Part shown: in pieces, positions 51,900-63,756 of the stretch | How positions within the stretch are numbered: position 1 is the first letter of the stretch | Layout of the letters: each line of letters starts with the position of its first letter | Origin: Hydractinia symbiolongicarpus | Taxonomy: Eukaryota; Cnidaria; Hydrozoa; Anthoathecata; Hydractiniidae | Direction: 5' to 3' | DNA length: 64,000 nt | NCBI RefSeq assembly: GCF_029227915.1 | Contig: NC_079886.1 | Location: 1,240,001-1,304,000, forward strand | Program-made: the position numbers and the translations under genes | Notes under the pieces: model-generated | The model's input: the letters and a program-made list of their open reading frames with translations, nothing else | The model's database searches: none | What the model was told of the DNA's origin: nothing

Positions 51900-52541
51900 C
51901 AAGTCTCATGCGTTTTAGTGGTGAAAAAATAATTTAAAAAATCGTTCAGAAAATGAGTTTACTCACAGGGTGCTTTCTTTGTATACATTCGACTATAAGG
52001 GCCAAGCCCGGGATTTACAGGAAATCGCGGGTTTTCGTTTGCCGGCGATTAAACTTCTTTTATTCAGCGTCTCATCAAAATTGAAAACATTTTTGAAAAC
52101 TACAAGTCTCATGCGTTTTAGTGGTGAAAAAATAATTTAAAAAATCGTTCTGAAAATGAGTTTACTCACAGGGTGCTTTCTTTGTATACTTTTGACTATA
52201 CGGGCCGAGTACGGGATTTACGGGAAATCGCGGGTTTTCGTTTGCCGGCGATTAAACTTCTTTTATTTAACGTCTCATCAAAAATGAAAACATTTTTGAA
52301 AACTACAAGTCTCATGCGTTTTGGTGGTGAAAAAAAAATTAAAAAATCGTTCAGGAAATGAGTTTACTCCTTGAGTACTTTCTTTGTATACTCTTGACTA
52401 TACGGGCCGAGTACCGGATTCACGGGAAATCGCGGGTTTTCGTTTGCCGGCGATTAAACTTCTTTTATTCAGCGTCTTATCAAAAATGTAAACATTTTTG
52501 AAAGCTACAAGTCTCATGCGTTTTAGTGGTGAAAAAATAAT
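51900..52541 (+). repeat. Three-monomer 608-bp duplication, copy 2
   Basis: Tandem copy of the preceding segment. The match extends to about 52541, where AATTTAAAA becomes AATTCAAAA. The apparent lack of differences marks one of the youngest events in the window. Confidence 0.85.
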
Positions 52542-54628
52542 TCAAAAAATCGTTCTGAAAATGAGTTTACTCTCAGGGTACTTTCTTTGTATACATTTGA
52601 CTATAGGGGCCAAGCCCGGGATTTACAGGAAATCGCGGGTTTTCGTTTGCCGGCGATTAAACTTCTTTTATTCAGCGTCTCATCAAAAATGAAAATATTT
52701 TTGAAAACTACAAGTCTCATGCGTTTAAGTTGTGAAAAAATAATTTAAAAAATCGTTCGGGAAATGAGTTTACTCCCTGGGTACTTTCTTTATATACATT
52801 CGACTATACGGGCCGGGAACGGGATTTACGGGAAATTGCGGGTTTTCGTTTGCCGGCGATTAAACTTCTTTTATTTAACGTCTCATCAAAAATGAAAACA
52901 TTTTTGAAAACTACAAGTCTGATGCGTTTTAGTGGTGAAAAAATAATTTAAAAAATCGTTCAGGAAAAGAGTATACTCCTTGAGTATTTTCTTTGTATAC
53001 TTTTGACTATACGGGCCGAGTACCGGATTTACGGGAAATCGCGGGTTTTAATTTGCCGGCGATTAAACTTCTTTTATTCAGCGTCTTATCAAAAATGAAA
53101 ACATTTTTGAAAACTACAAGTCTCATGCGTTTTAGTGGTGAAAAAATAATTTAAAAAATCGTTCAGAAAATGAGTTTACTCACAGGGTGCTTTCTTTGTA
53201 TACATTCGACTATAGGGGCCAAGCCCGGGATTTACAGGAAATCGCGGGTTTTCGTTTGCCGGCGATTAAACTTCTTTTATTCAGCGTCTCATCAAAATTG
53301 AAAACATTTTTGAAAACTACAAGTCTCATGCGTTTTAGTGGTGAAAAAATAATTTAAAAAATCGTTCAGGAAATGAGTTTACTCCTTGAGTACTTTCTTT
53401 GTATACATTTGACTATAGGGGCCAAGCCCGGGATTTACAGGAAATCGCAGGTTTTCGTTTGCCGGCGATTAAACTTCTTTTATTTAGCGTCTCATCAAAA
53501 TTGAAAACATTTTTAAAAACTACAAGTCTCATGCGTTTTAGTGGTGAAAAAATAATTTAAAAAATCGTTCGGGAAATGAATTTACTCCCTGGGTACTTTC
53601 TTTGTATACTTTTGACTATACGGGCCGAGTACGGGAATTACGGGAAATCGCGGGTTTTCGTTTGCCGGCGATTAAACTTCTTTTATTTAGAGTCTCATCA
53701 AAAATGAAAACATTTTTGAAAATTACAAGTCTCATGCGTTTTAGTGGTGAAAAAATAATTTAAAATATTGTTCAGGAAAAGAGTATACTCCTTGAGTATT
53801 TTCTTTTTATACTTTTGACTATACGGGCCGAGTACCGGATTTACGGGAAATCGCGGTTTTTCGTTTGCCGGCTATTAAACTTCTTTTATTCAGCGTCTTA
53901 TCAAAAATGAAAACATTTTTAAAAACTACAAGTCTCATGCGTTTTAGTGGTGAAAAAATAATTTAAAAAATCGTTCAGAAAATGAGTTTACACACAGGGT
54001 GCTTTCTTTGTATACATTCGACTATAGGGGCCAAGCCCGGGATTTACAGGAAATCGCGGGTTTTCGTTTGCCGGCGATTAAACTTCTTTTATTCAGCGTC
54101 TCATCAAAATTGAAAACATTTTTGATAACTACAAGTCTCATGCGTTTAAGTGGTGAAAAGATAATTTAAAAAATCGTTCAGGAAATGAGTTTACTCCTTG
54201 AGTACTTTCTTTGTATACTCTTGACTATACGGGCCAAGTACCGGATTTACGGGAAATCGCGGGTTTTTGTATGCCGGCGATTTAACTTCTTTTATTCAGC
54301 GTCTTATCAAAAATGAAAACATTTTTGAAAACTACAAGTCTTATGCGTTTTAGTGGTGAAAAAATAATTTAAAAAGTCGTTCAGAAAATGAGTTTACTCA
54401 CAGCGTGCTTTCTTTGTATACATTCGACTATAGGGGCCAAGCCCGGGATTTACAGGAAATCGCGGGTTTTCGTTTGCCGGCGATTAAACTTCTTTTATTC
54501 AGCGTCTCATCAAAATTGAAAACATTTTTGAAAACTACAAGTCTCATGCGTTTTAGTGGTGAAAAAATAATTTAAAAAATCGTTCGGGAAATGAATTTAC
54601 TCCCTGGGTACTTTCTTTGTATACTTTT

Positions 54629-57600
54629 GACTCTGCGGGCCGAGTCCGGGATTTACGGGAAATCGCGGGTTTTCGTTTGCCGGCGATTAAACTTCTTTAA
54701 TTTAGCGTTTCATCAAAAATGAAAACATTTTTTAAAACAACAAGTCTCATGCGTTTTAGTTGTGAAAAAATAATTTAAAAAATCGTTCGGGAAATGAGTT
54801 TACTCCCTGGGTACTTTCTTTATATACTTTTGACTATACGGGCCGAGTACCGGATTTACGAGAAATCGCGGGTTTTCGTTTGCCGGCGATTAAACTTCTT
54901 TTATTCAGCGTCTTATCAAAAATGAAAACATTTTTGAAAACTATAAGTCTCATGCGTTTTAGTGGTGAAAAAATAATTTAAAAAATCGTTCGGGAATTGA
55001 GTTTACTCCCTGGGTACTTTCTTTATATACATTCGACTATACGGGCTGGGAACGGGATTTACGGGAAATTGCGGGTTTTCGTTTGCCGGCGATTAAACTT
55101 CTTTTATTTAGAGTCTCATCAAAAATGAAAACATTTTTAAATACTACAAGTCTCATGCGTTTTAGTGGTGAAAAAAAAAATTAAAAAATCGTTCGGGAAA
55201 TGAGTTTACTCCCTGGGTACTTTCTTTGTATACTTTTGACTTTACGGGCCGAGTACGGGAATTACGGGAAATCGCGGGTTTTCGTTTTCCGGCGATTAAA
55301 CTTCTTTTATTTAGAGTCTCATCAAAAATGAAAACATTTTTGAAAACTATAAGTCTCATGCGTTTTAGTGGTGAAAAAATAATTTAAAAAAACGTTCGGG
55401 AAATGAGTTTACTCCCTGGGTACTTTCTTTATATACATTCGACTATACGAGCTGGGAACGGGATTTACGGGAAATTGCGGGTTTTCGTTTGCCGGCGATT
55501 AAACTTCTTTTATTTAGCGTCTCATCAAAAATGAAAACATTTTTAAATACTACAAGTCTCATGCGTTTTAGTGGTGAAAAAAAAAATTAAAAAATCGTTC
55601 GGGAAATGAGTTTACTCCCTGGGTACTTTCTTTGTATACTTTTGACTATACGGGCCGAGTACGGGAATTACGGGAAATCGCGGGTTTTCGTTTTCCGGCG
55701 ATTAAACTTCTTTTATTTAGAGTCTCATCAAAAATGAAAACATTTTTGAAAACTACAAGTCTCATGCGTTTTAGTGGTAAAAAAATAATTTAAAAAATCA
55801 TTCGGGAAATCAGTTTACTCCCTGGGTACTTTTTTTGTGTACTTTTGACTACACGGGCCGAGTACCGGATTTACGGGAAATCGCAGGTTTTCGTTTGCCG
55901 GCGATTAAACTTCTTTTATTCAGCGTCTTATAAAAAATGAAAACATTTTTGAAAACTACAAGTCTCATGCGTTTTAGTGGTGAAAAAATAATTTAAAAAA
56001 TCGTTCTGAAAATGAGTTTACTCACAGGGTGCTTTCTTTGTATACATTCGACTATAGGGGCCAAGCCCGGGATTTACAGGAAATCGCCGGTTTTCGTTTG
56101 CCGGCGATTAAACTTCTTTTATTCAGCGTCTCATCAAAAATGAAAACATTTTGGAAAACTACAAGTCTCATGCGTTTTAGTGGTGAAAAAATAATTTAAA
56201 AAATCGTTCTGGAAATGAGTTTACTCCCTGGGTACTTTCTTTGTATACTTTTGACTATACGGGCCGAGTACGGGATTTACGGGAAATCGCGGGTTTTCGT
56301 TTGCCGGCGATTAAACTTCTTTTATTTAGCGTCTCATCAAAAATGAAAACATTTTTGAAAACTACAAGTCTCATGCGTTTTGGTGGTGAAAAAAAAATTA
56401 AAAAATCGTTCGGGAAATGAGTTTACTCCCTGGGTACTTTCTTTTTATACTTTTGACTATACGGGCCGGGAACGGGATTTACGGAAAATTGCGGGTTTCG
56501 TTTGCCGGCGATTAAACTTCTTTTATTTAACGTCTCATCAAAAATGAAAACATTTTTGAAAACTATAAGTCTTATGCGTTTTAGTGGTGAAAAAATAATT
56601 TAAAAAATCGTTCGGGAAATGAGTTTACTCCCTGGGTACTTTCTTTATATACATTCGACTATACGAGCTGGGAACGGGATTTACGGGAAATTGCGGGTTT
56701 TCGTTTGCCGGCGATTAAACTTCTTTTATTTAGCGTCTCATCAAAAATGAAAACATTTTTAAATACTACAAGTCTCATGCGTTTTAGTGGTGAAAAAAAA
56801 AAATAAAAAATCGTTCGGGAAATGAGTTTACTCCCTGGGTACTTTCTTTGTATACTTTTGACTATACGGGCCGAGTACGGGAATTACGGGAAATCGCGGG
56901 TTTTCGTTTTCCGGCGATTAAACTTCTTTTATTTAGAGTCTCTTCAAAAATGAAAACATTTTTGAAAACTACAAGTCTCATGCGTTTTAGTGGTAAAAAA
57001 ATAATTTAAAAAATCATTCGGGAAATCAGTTTACTCCCTGGGTACTTTTTTTGTGTACTTTTGACTACACGGGCCGAGTACCGGATTTACGGGAAATCGC
57101 AGGTTTTCGTTTGCCGGCGATTAAACTTCTTTTATTCAGCGTCTTATAAAAAATGAAAACATTTTTGAAAACTACAAGTCTCATGCGTTTTAGTGGTGAA
57201 AAAATAATTTAAAAAATCGTTCTGAAAATGAGTTTACTCACAGGGTGCTTTCTTTGTATACATTCGACTATAGGGGCCAAGCCCGGGATTTACAGGAAAT
57301 CGCGGGTTTTTGTTTGCCGGCGATTAAACTTCTTTTATTAAGCGTCTCATCAAAAATGAAAACATTTTGGAAAACTACAAGTCTCATGCGTTTTAGTGGT
57401 GAAAAAATAATTTAAAAAATCGTTCTGGAAATGAGTTTACTCCCTGGGTACTTTCTTTGTATACTTTTGACTATACGGGCCGAGTACGGGATTTACGGGA
57501 AATCGCGGGTTTTCGTTTGCCGGCGATTAAACTTCTTTTATTTAGCTTCTCATCAAAAATGAAAACATTTTTGAAAACTACAAGTCTCATGCGTTTTGGT

Positions 57601-59089
57601 GGTGAAAGAAAAATTAAAAAATCGTTCGGGAAATGAGTTTACTCCCTGGGTACTTTCTTTTTATACTTTTGACTATACGGGCCGGGAACGGGATTTACGG
57701 AAAATTGCGGGTTTCGTTTGCCGGCGATTAAACTTCTTTTATTTAACGTGTCATCAAAAATGAAAACATTTTTAAATACTACAAGTCTCATGCGTTTTGG
57801 TGGTGAAAAAAAAATTAAAAAACCGTTCGGGAAATGAGTTTACTCCCTGGGTACTTTCTTTTTATACTTTTGACTATACGGGCCGAGTACGGGATTTACG
57901 GGAAATCGCGGGTTTTCGTTTGCCGGCAATTAAACTTCTTTTATTTAGAGTCTCATCAAAAATGAAAACATTTTTGAAAACTACAAGTCTCATGCGTTTT
58001 AGTGGTGAAAAAATAATTTAAAAAATCGTTCAGGAAAAGAGTATACTCCTTGAGTATTTTCTTTGTATACTTTTGACTATACGGGCCGAGTACCGGATTT
58101 ACGGGAAATCGCGGGTTTTTGTTTGCCGGCGATTAAACTTCTTTTATTCAGCGTCTTATCAAAAATGAAAACATTTTTGAAAACTACAAGTCTCATGCGT
58201 TTTAGTGGTGAAAAAATAATTTAAAAAATCGTTCGGGAAATGAGTTTACTCCCTGGGTACTTTCTTTATATACATTCGACTATACGGGCTGGGAACGGGA
58301 TTTACGGGAAATTGCGGGTTTTCGTTTGCCGGCGATTAAACTTCTTTTATTTAGCGTCTCATCAAAAATGAAAACATTTTTAAATACTACAAGTCTCATG
58401 CGTTTTAGTGGTGAAAAAAAAAATTAAAAAATCGTTCGGGAAATGAGTTTACTCCCTGGGTACTTTCTTTATATACATTCGACTATACGGGCTGGGAACG
58501 GGATTTACGGGAAATTGCGGGTTTTCGTTTGCCGGCGATTAAACTTCTTTTAATTAGCGTCTCATCAAAAATGAAAACATTTTTAAATACTACAAGTCTC
58601 ATGCGTTTTAGTGGTGAAAAAAAAAATTAAAAAATCGTTCGGGAAATGAGTTTACTCCCTGGGTACTTTCTTTGTATACTTTTGACTATACGGGCCGAGT
58701 ACGGGAATTACGGGAAATCGCGGGTTTTCGTTTTCCGGCGATTAAACTTCTTTTATTTAGAGTCTCATCAAAAATGAAAACATTTTTGAAAACTACAAGT
58801 CTTATGCGTTTTAGTGGTGAAAAAATAATTTAAAAAGTCGTTCAGAAAATGAGTTTACTCACAGGGTGCTTTCTTTGTATACATTCGACTATAGGGGCCA
58901 AGCCCGGGATTTACAGGAAATCGCGGGTTTTCGTTTGCCGGCGATTAAACTTGTTTTATTCAGCGTCTCATCAAAATTGAAAACATTTTTGAAAACTACA
59001 AGTCTCATGCGTTTTAGTGGTGAAAAAATAATTTAAAAAATCGTTCGGGAAATGAATTTACTCCCTGGGTACTTTCTTTGTATACTTTT
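54629..59089 (+). repeat. Type A higher-order repeat, 22-monomer unit
   Basis: From GACTCTGCGGG at 54629 to the same landmark at 59090, 4,461 bp (22 monomers). Internal order: TTTACGAGAAATCG, GCTGGGAACGGG, AATTACGGG, ACGAGCTGGG, AATTACGGG, GTGTACTTTTG (55838), GTGCTTTC, TTTTGGAAAAC, GCCGAGTACGGG, GCCGGGAACGGG, ACGAGCTGGG, AATTACGGG, GTGTACTTTTG (57053), and on to GAGTATACTC, two GCTGGG monomers, AATTACGGG and AAAAAGTCG. Within it, 55838-57052 is itself a six-monomer repeat of 1,215 bp. Confidence 0.78.
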
Positions 59090-60239
59090 GACTCTGCGGG
59101 CCGAGTCCAGGATTTATGGGAAATCGCGGGTTTTCGTTTGCCGGCGATTAAACTTCTTTAATTTAGCGTTTCATCAAAAATGAAAACATTTTTTAAAACA
59201 ACAAGTCTCATGCGTTTTAGTTGTGAAAAAATAATTTAAAAAATCGTTCGGGAAATGAGTTTACTCCCTGGGTACTTTCTTTATATACTTTTGACTATAC
59301 GGGCCGAGTACCGGATTTACGAGAAATCGCGGGTTTTCGTTTGCCGGCGATTAAACTTCTTTTATTCAGCGTCTTATCAAAAATGAAAACATTTTTGAAA
59401 ACTATAAGTCTCATGCGTTTTAGTGGTGAAAAAATAATTTAAAAAATCGTTCGGGAATTGAGTTTACTCCCTGGGTACTTTCTTTATATACATTCGACTA
59501 TACGGGCTGGGAACGGGATTTACGGGAAATTGCGGGTTTTCGTTTGCCGGCGATTAAACTTCTTTTATTTAGCGTCTCATCAAAAATGAAAACATTTTTA
59601 AATACTACAAGTCTCATGCGTTTTAGTGGTGAAAAAAAAAATTAAAAAATCGTTCGGGAAATGAGTTTACTCCCTGGGTACTTTCTTTGTATACTTTTGA
59701 CTATACGGGCCGAGTACGGGAATTACGGGAAATCGCGGGTTTTCGTTTTCCGGCGATTAAACTTCTTTTATTTAGAGTCTCATCAAAAATGAAAACATTT
59801 TTGAAAACTATAAGTCTCATGCGTTTTAGTGGTGAAAAAATAATTTAAAAAATCGTTCGGGAAATGAGTTTACTCCCTGGGTACTTTCTTTATATACATT
59901 CGACTATACGAGCTGGGAACGGGATTTACGGGAAATTGCGGGTTTTCGTTTGCCGGCGATTAAACTTCTTTTATTTGGCGTCTCATCAAAAATGAAAACA
60001 TTTTTAAATACTACAAGTCTCATGCGTTTTAGTGGTGAAAAAAAAAATTAAAAAATCGTTCGGGAAATGAGTTTACTCCCTGGGTACTTTCTTTGTATAC
60101 TTTTGACTATACGGGCCGAGTACGGGAATTACGGGAAATCGCGGGTTTTCGTTTTCCGGCGATTAAACTTCTTTTATTTAGAGTCTCATCAAAAATGAAA
60201 ACATTTTTGAAAACTACAAGTCTCATGCGTTTTAGTGGT

Positions 60240-61050
60240 AAAAAAATAATTTAAAAAATCATTCGGGAAATCAGTTTACTCCCTGGGTACTTTTTTTGTG
60301 TACTTTTGACTACACGGGCCGAGTACCGGATTTACGGGAAATCGCAGGTTTTCGTTTGCCGGCGATTAAACTTCTTTTATTCAGCGTCTTATAAAAAATG
60401 AAAACATTTTTGAAAACTACTAGTCTCATGCGTTTTAGTGGTGAAAAAATAATTTAAAAAATCGTTCTGAAAATGAGTTTACTCACAGGGTGCTTTCTTT
60501 GTATACATTCGACTATAGGGGCCAAGCCCGGGATTTACAGGAAATCGCGGGTTTTCGTTTTCCGGCGATTAAACTTCTTTTATTTAGAGTCTCATCAAAA
60601 ATGAAAACATTTTTGAAAACTACAAGTCTCATGCGTTTTAGTGGTAAAAAAATAATTTAAAAAATCATTCGGGAAATCAGTTTACTCCCTGGGTACTTTT
60701 TTGTGTACTTTTGACTACACGGGCCGAGTACCGGATTTACGGGAAATCGCAGGTTTTCGTTTGCCGGCGATTAAACTTCTTTTATTCAGCGTCTTATAAA
60801 AAATGAAAACATTTTTGAAAACTACTAGTCTCATGCGTTTTAGTGGTGAAAAAATAATTTAAAAAATCGTTCTGAAAATGAGTTTACTCACAGGGTGCTT
60901 TCTTTGTATACATTCGACTATAGGGGCCAAGCCCGGGATTTACAGGAAATCGCGGGTTTTCGTTTGCCGGCGATTAAACTTCTTTTATTCAGCGTCTCAT
61001 CAAAAATGAAAACATTTTTGAAAACTACAAGTCTCATGCGTTTTAGTGGT
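60240..61050 (+). repeat. Two-monomer (405-bp) duplication with private ACTAGT variant
   Basis: GAAAACTACTAGTCTC, found only here, occurs near 60413 and 60818, and GTGTACTTTTG occurs at 60298 and 60703. Both pairs are 405 bp apart. The second copy is 2 bp shorter in a T run. A hybrid monomer near 60545 (GGGTGCTTTC type joined to TCGTTTTCCGG type) marks the exchange. Confidence 0.82.
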
Positions 61051-61690
61051 GAAAAAATAATTTAAAAAATCGTTCAGGAAAAGAGTATACTCCTTGAGTA
61101 TTTTCTTTGTATACTTTTGACTATACGGGCCGAGTACCGGATTTACGGGAAATCGCGGGTTTTTGTTTGCCGGCGATTAAACTTCTTTTATTCAGCGTCT
61201 TATCAAAAATGAAAACATTTTTGAAAACTACAAGTCTCATGCGTTTTAGTGGTGAAAAAATAATTTAAAAAATCGTTCGGGAAATGAGTTTACTCCCTGG
61301 GTGCTTTCTTTGTATACATTCGACTATAGGGGCCAAGCCCGGGATTTACAGGAAATCGCGGGTTTTCGTTTGCCGGCGATTAAACTTCTTTTATTCAGCG
61401 TCTCATCAAAAATGAAAACATTTTTGAAAACTACAAGTCTCATGCGTTTTAGTGGTGAAAAAATAATTTAAAAAATCGTTCAGGAAAAGAGTATACTCCT
61501 TGAGTATTTTCTTTGTATACTTTTGACTATACGGGCCGAGTACCGGATTTACGGGAAATCGCGGGTTTTTGTTTGCCGGCGATTAAACTTCTTTTATTCA
61601 GCGTCTTATCAAAAATGAAAACATTTTTGAAAACTACAAGTCTCATGCGTTTTAGTGGTGAAAAAATAATTTAAAAAATCGTTCGGGAAA
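61051..61690 (+). repeat. Two-monomer (406-bp) duplication of the GAGTATACTC type
   Basis: The GAGTATACTC monomer recurs after 406 bp (about 61070 and 61476), each followed by a CGGGTTTTTGTTTGCC monomer. The AAATCGTTCGGGAAATGAG to GGGTGCTTTC hybrid near 61280-61305 lies between them. It is a separate small expansion next to the previous one. Confidence 0.78.
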
Positions 61691-63756
61691 TATGTTTACT
61701 CCCTGGGTACTTTCTTTATATACATTCGACTATACGGGCTGGGAACGGGATTTACGGGAAATTGCGGGTTTTCGTTTGCCGGCGATTAAACTTCTTTTTT
61801 TTAGCGTCTCATCAAAAATGAAAACATTTTTAAATACTACAAGTCTCATGCGTTTTAGTGGTGAAAAAAAAAATTAAAAAATCGTTCGGGAAATGAGTTT
61901 ACTCCCTGGGTACTTTCTTTATATACATTCGACTATACGGGCTGGGAACGGGATTTACGGGAAATTGCGGGTTTTCGTTTGCCGGCGATTAAACTTCTTT
62001 TAATTAGCGTCTCATCAAAAATGAAAACATTTTTAAATACTACAAGTCTCATGCGTTTTAGTGGTGAAAAAAAAAATTAAAAAATCGTTCGGGAAATGAG
62101 TTTACTCCCTGGGTACTTTCTTTGTATACTTTTGACTATACGGGCCGAGTACGGGAATTACGGGAAATCGCGGGTTTTCGTTTTCCGGCGATTAAACTTC
62201 TTTTATTTAGAGTCTCATCAAAAATGAAAACATTTTTGAAAACTACAAGTCTCATGCGTTTTAGTGGTGAAAAAATAATTTAAAAAATCATTCGGGAAAT
62301 CAGTTTACTCCCTGGGTACTTTTTTTGTGTACTTTTGACTACACGGGCCGAGTACCGGATATACCGGAAATCGCAGGTTTTCGTTTGCCGGCGATTAAAC
62401 TTCTTTTATTCAGCGTCTTATAAAAAATGAAAACATTTTTGAAAACTACAAGTCTCATGCGTTTTAGTGGTGAAAAAATAATTTAAAAAATCGTTCTGAA
62501 AATGAGTTTACTCACAGGGTGCTTTCTTTGTATACATTCGACTATAGGGGCCAAGCCCGGGATTTACAGGAAATCGCGGGTTTTCGTTTGCCGGCGATTA
62601 AACTTCTTTTATTCAGCGTCTCATCAAAAATGAAAACATTTTGGAAAACTACAAGTCTCATGCGTTTTAGTGGTGAAAAAATAATTTAAAAAATCGTTCT
62701 GGAAATGAGTTTACTCCCTGGGTACTTTCTTTGTATACTTTTGACTATACGGGCCGAGTACGGGATTTACGGGAAATCGCAGGTTTTCGTTTGCCGGCGA
62801 TTAAACTTCTTTTATTTTGCGTCTCATCAAAAATGAAAACATTTTTGAAAACTACAAGTCTCATGCGTTTTGGTGGTGAAAAAAAAATTAAAAAAATCGT
62901 TCGGGAAATGAGTTTACTCCCTGGGTACTTTCTTTTTATACTTTTGACTATACGGGCCGGGAACAGGATTTACGGAAAATTGCGGGTTTTCGTTTGCCGG
63001 CGATTAAACTTCTTTTATTTAACGTCTCATCAAAAACGAAAACATTTTTAAATACTACAAGTCTCATGCGTTTTGGTGGTGAAAAAAAAATTAAAAAACC
63101 GTTCGGGAAATGAGTTTACTCCCTGGGTACTTTCTTTTCATACTTTTGACTATACGGGCCGAGTACGGGATTTACGGGAAATCGCGGGTTTTCGTTTGCC
63201 GGCGATTAAACTTCTTTTATTTAGAGTCTCATCAAAAATGAAAACATTTTTGAAAACTACAAGTGTCATGCGTTTTAGTGGTGAAAAAATAATTTAAAAA
63301 ATCGTTCAGGAAAAGAGTATACTCCTTGAGTATTTTCTTTGTATACTTTTGACTATACGGGCCGAGTACCGGATTTACGGGAAATCGCGGGTTTTCGTTT
63401 TCCGGCGATTAAACTTCTTTTATTTAGAGTCTCATCAAAAATGAAAACATTTTTGAAAACTACAAGCCTTATGCGTTTTAGTGGTGAAAAAATAATTTAA
63501 AAAGTCGTTCAGAAAATGAGTTTACTCACAGGGTGCTTTCTTTGTATACATTCGACTATAGGGGCCAAGCCCGGGATTTACAGGAAATCGCGGGTTTTCG
63601 TTTGCCGGCGATTAAACTTCTTTTATTCAGCGTCTCATCAAAATTGAAAACATTTTTGAAAACTACAAGTCTCATGCGTTTTAGTGGTGAAAAAATAATT
63701 TAAAAAATCGTTCGGGAAATGAATCTACTCCCTGGGTACTTTCTTTGTATACTTTT

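Larger units (their letters stand above)
50369..54628 (+). repeat. Composite block type B, third occurrence
   Basis: It opens with GACTCTGCGGG and then runs through CCGGCAATTAAC, GGGGGCTTTC, AATTACGGG and ATGGTTCAGG monomers (51131), the 608-bp duplication (listed separately), GAGTATACTC (about 52967), an AAAATATTGTTCAGG variant (53763) and TTTGTATGCCGG. This resembles the order at 40.6-44.3 kb. Confidence 0.65.
59090..63756 (+). repeat. Type A higher-order repeat, 23-monomer unit
   Basis: The next unit, 4,667 bp (about 23 monomers). Its first six monomers and its last ten follow the 22-monomer unit in order. The middle (60.2-61.6 kb) is rearranged by local two-monomer duplications and hybrid monomers, and the ACGAGCTGGG monomer pair of the second half is absent. 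A further unit starts at 63757 and runs out of the window. Confidence 0.76.

Noticed and set aside
1680-63297. Many open frames of 60-117 codons on both strands, with recurring peptide patterns
   Set aside because: They are translations of the same satellite monomer in different frames. The monomer length is not a multiple of three, the frames end in each unit at the linker or dyad stops, and variants change them freely. No promoter, ribosome-binding or splice context or known domain was seen.
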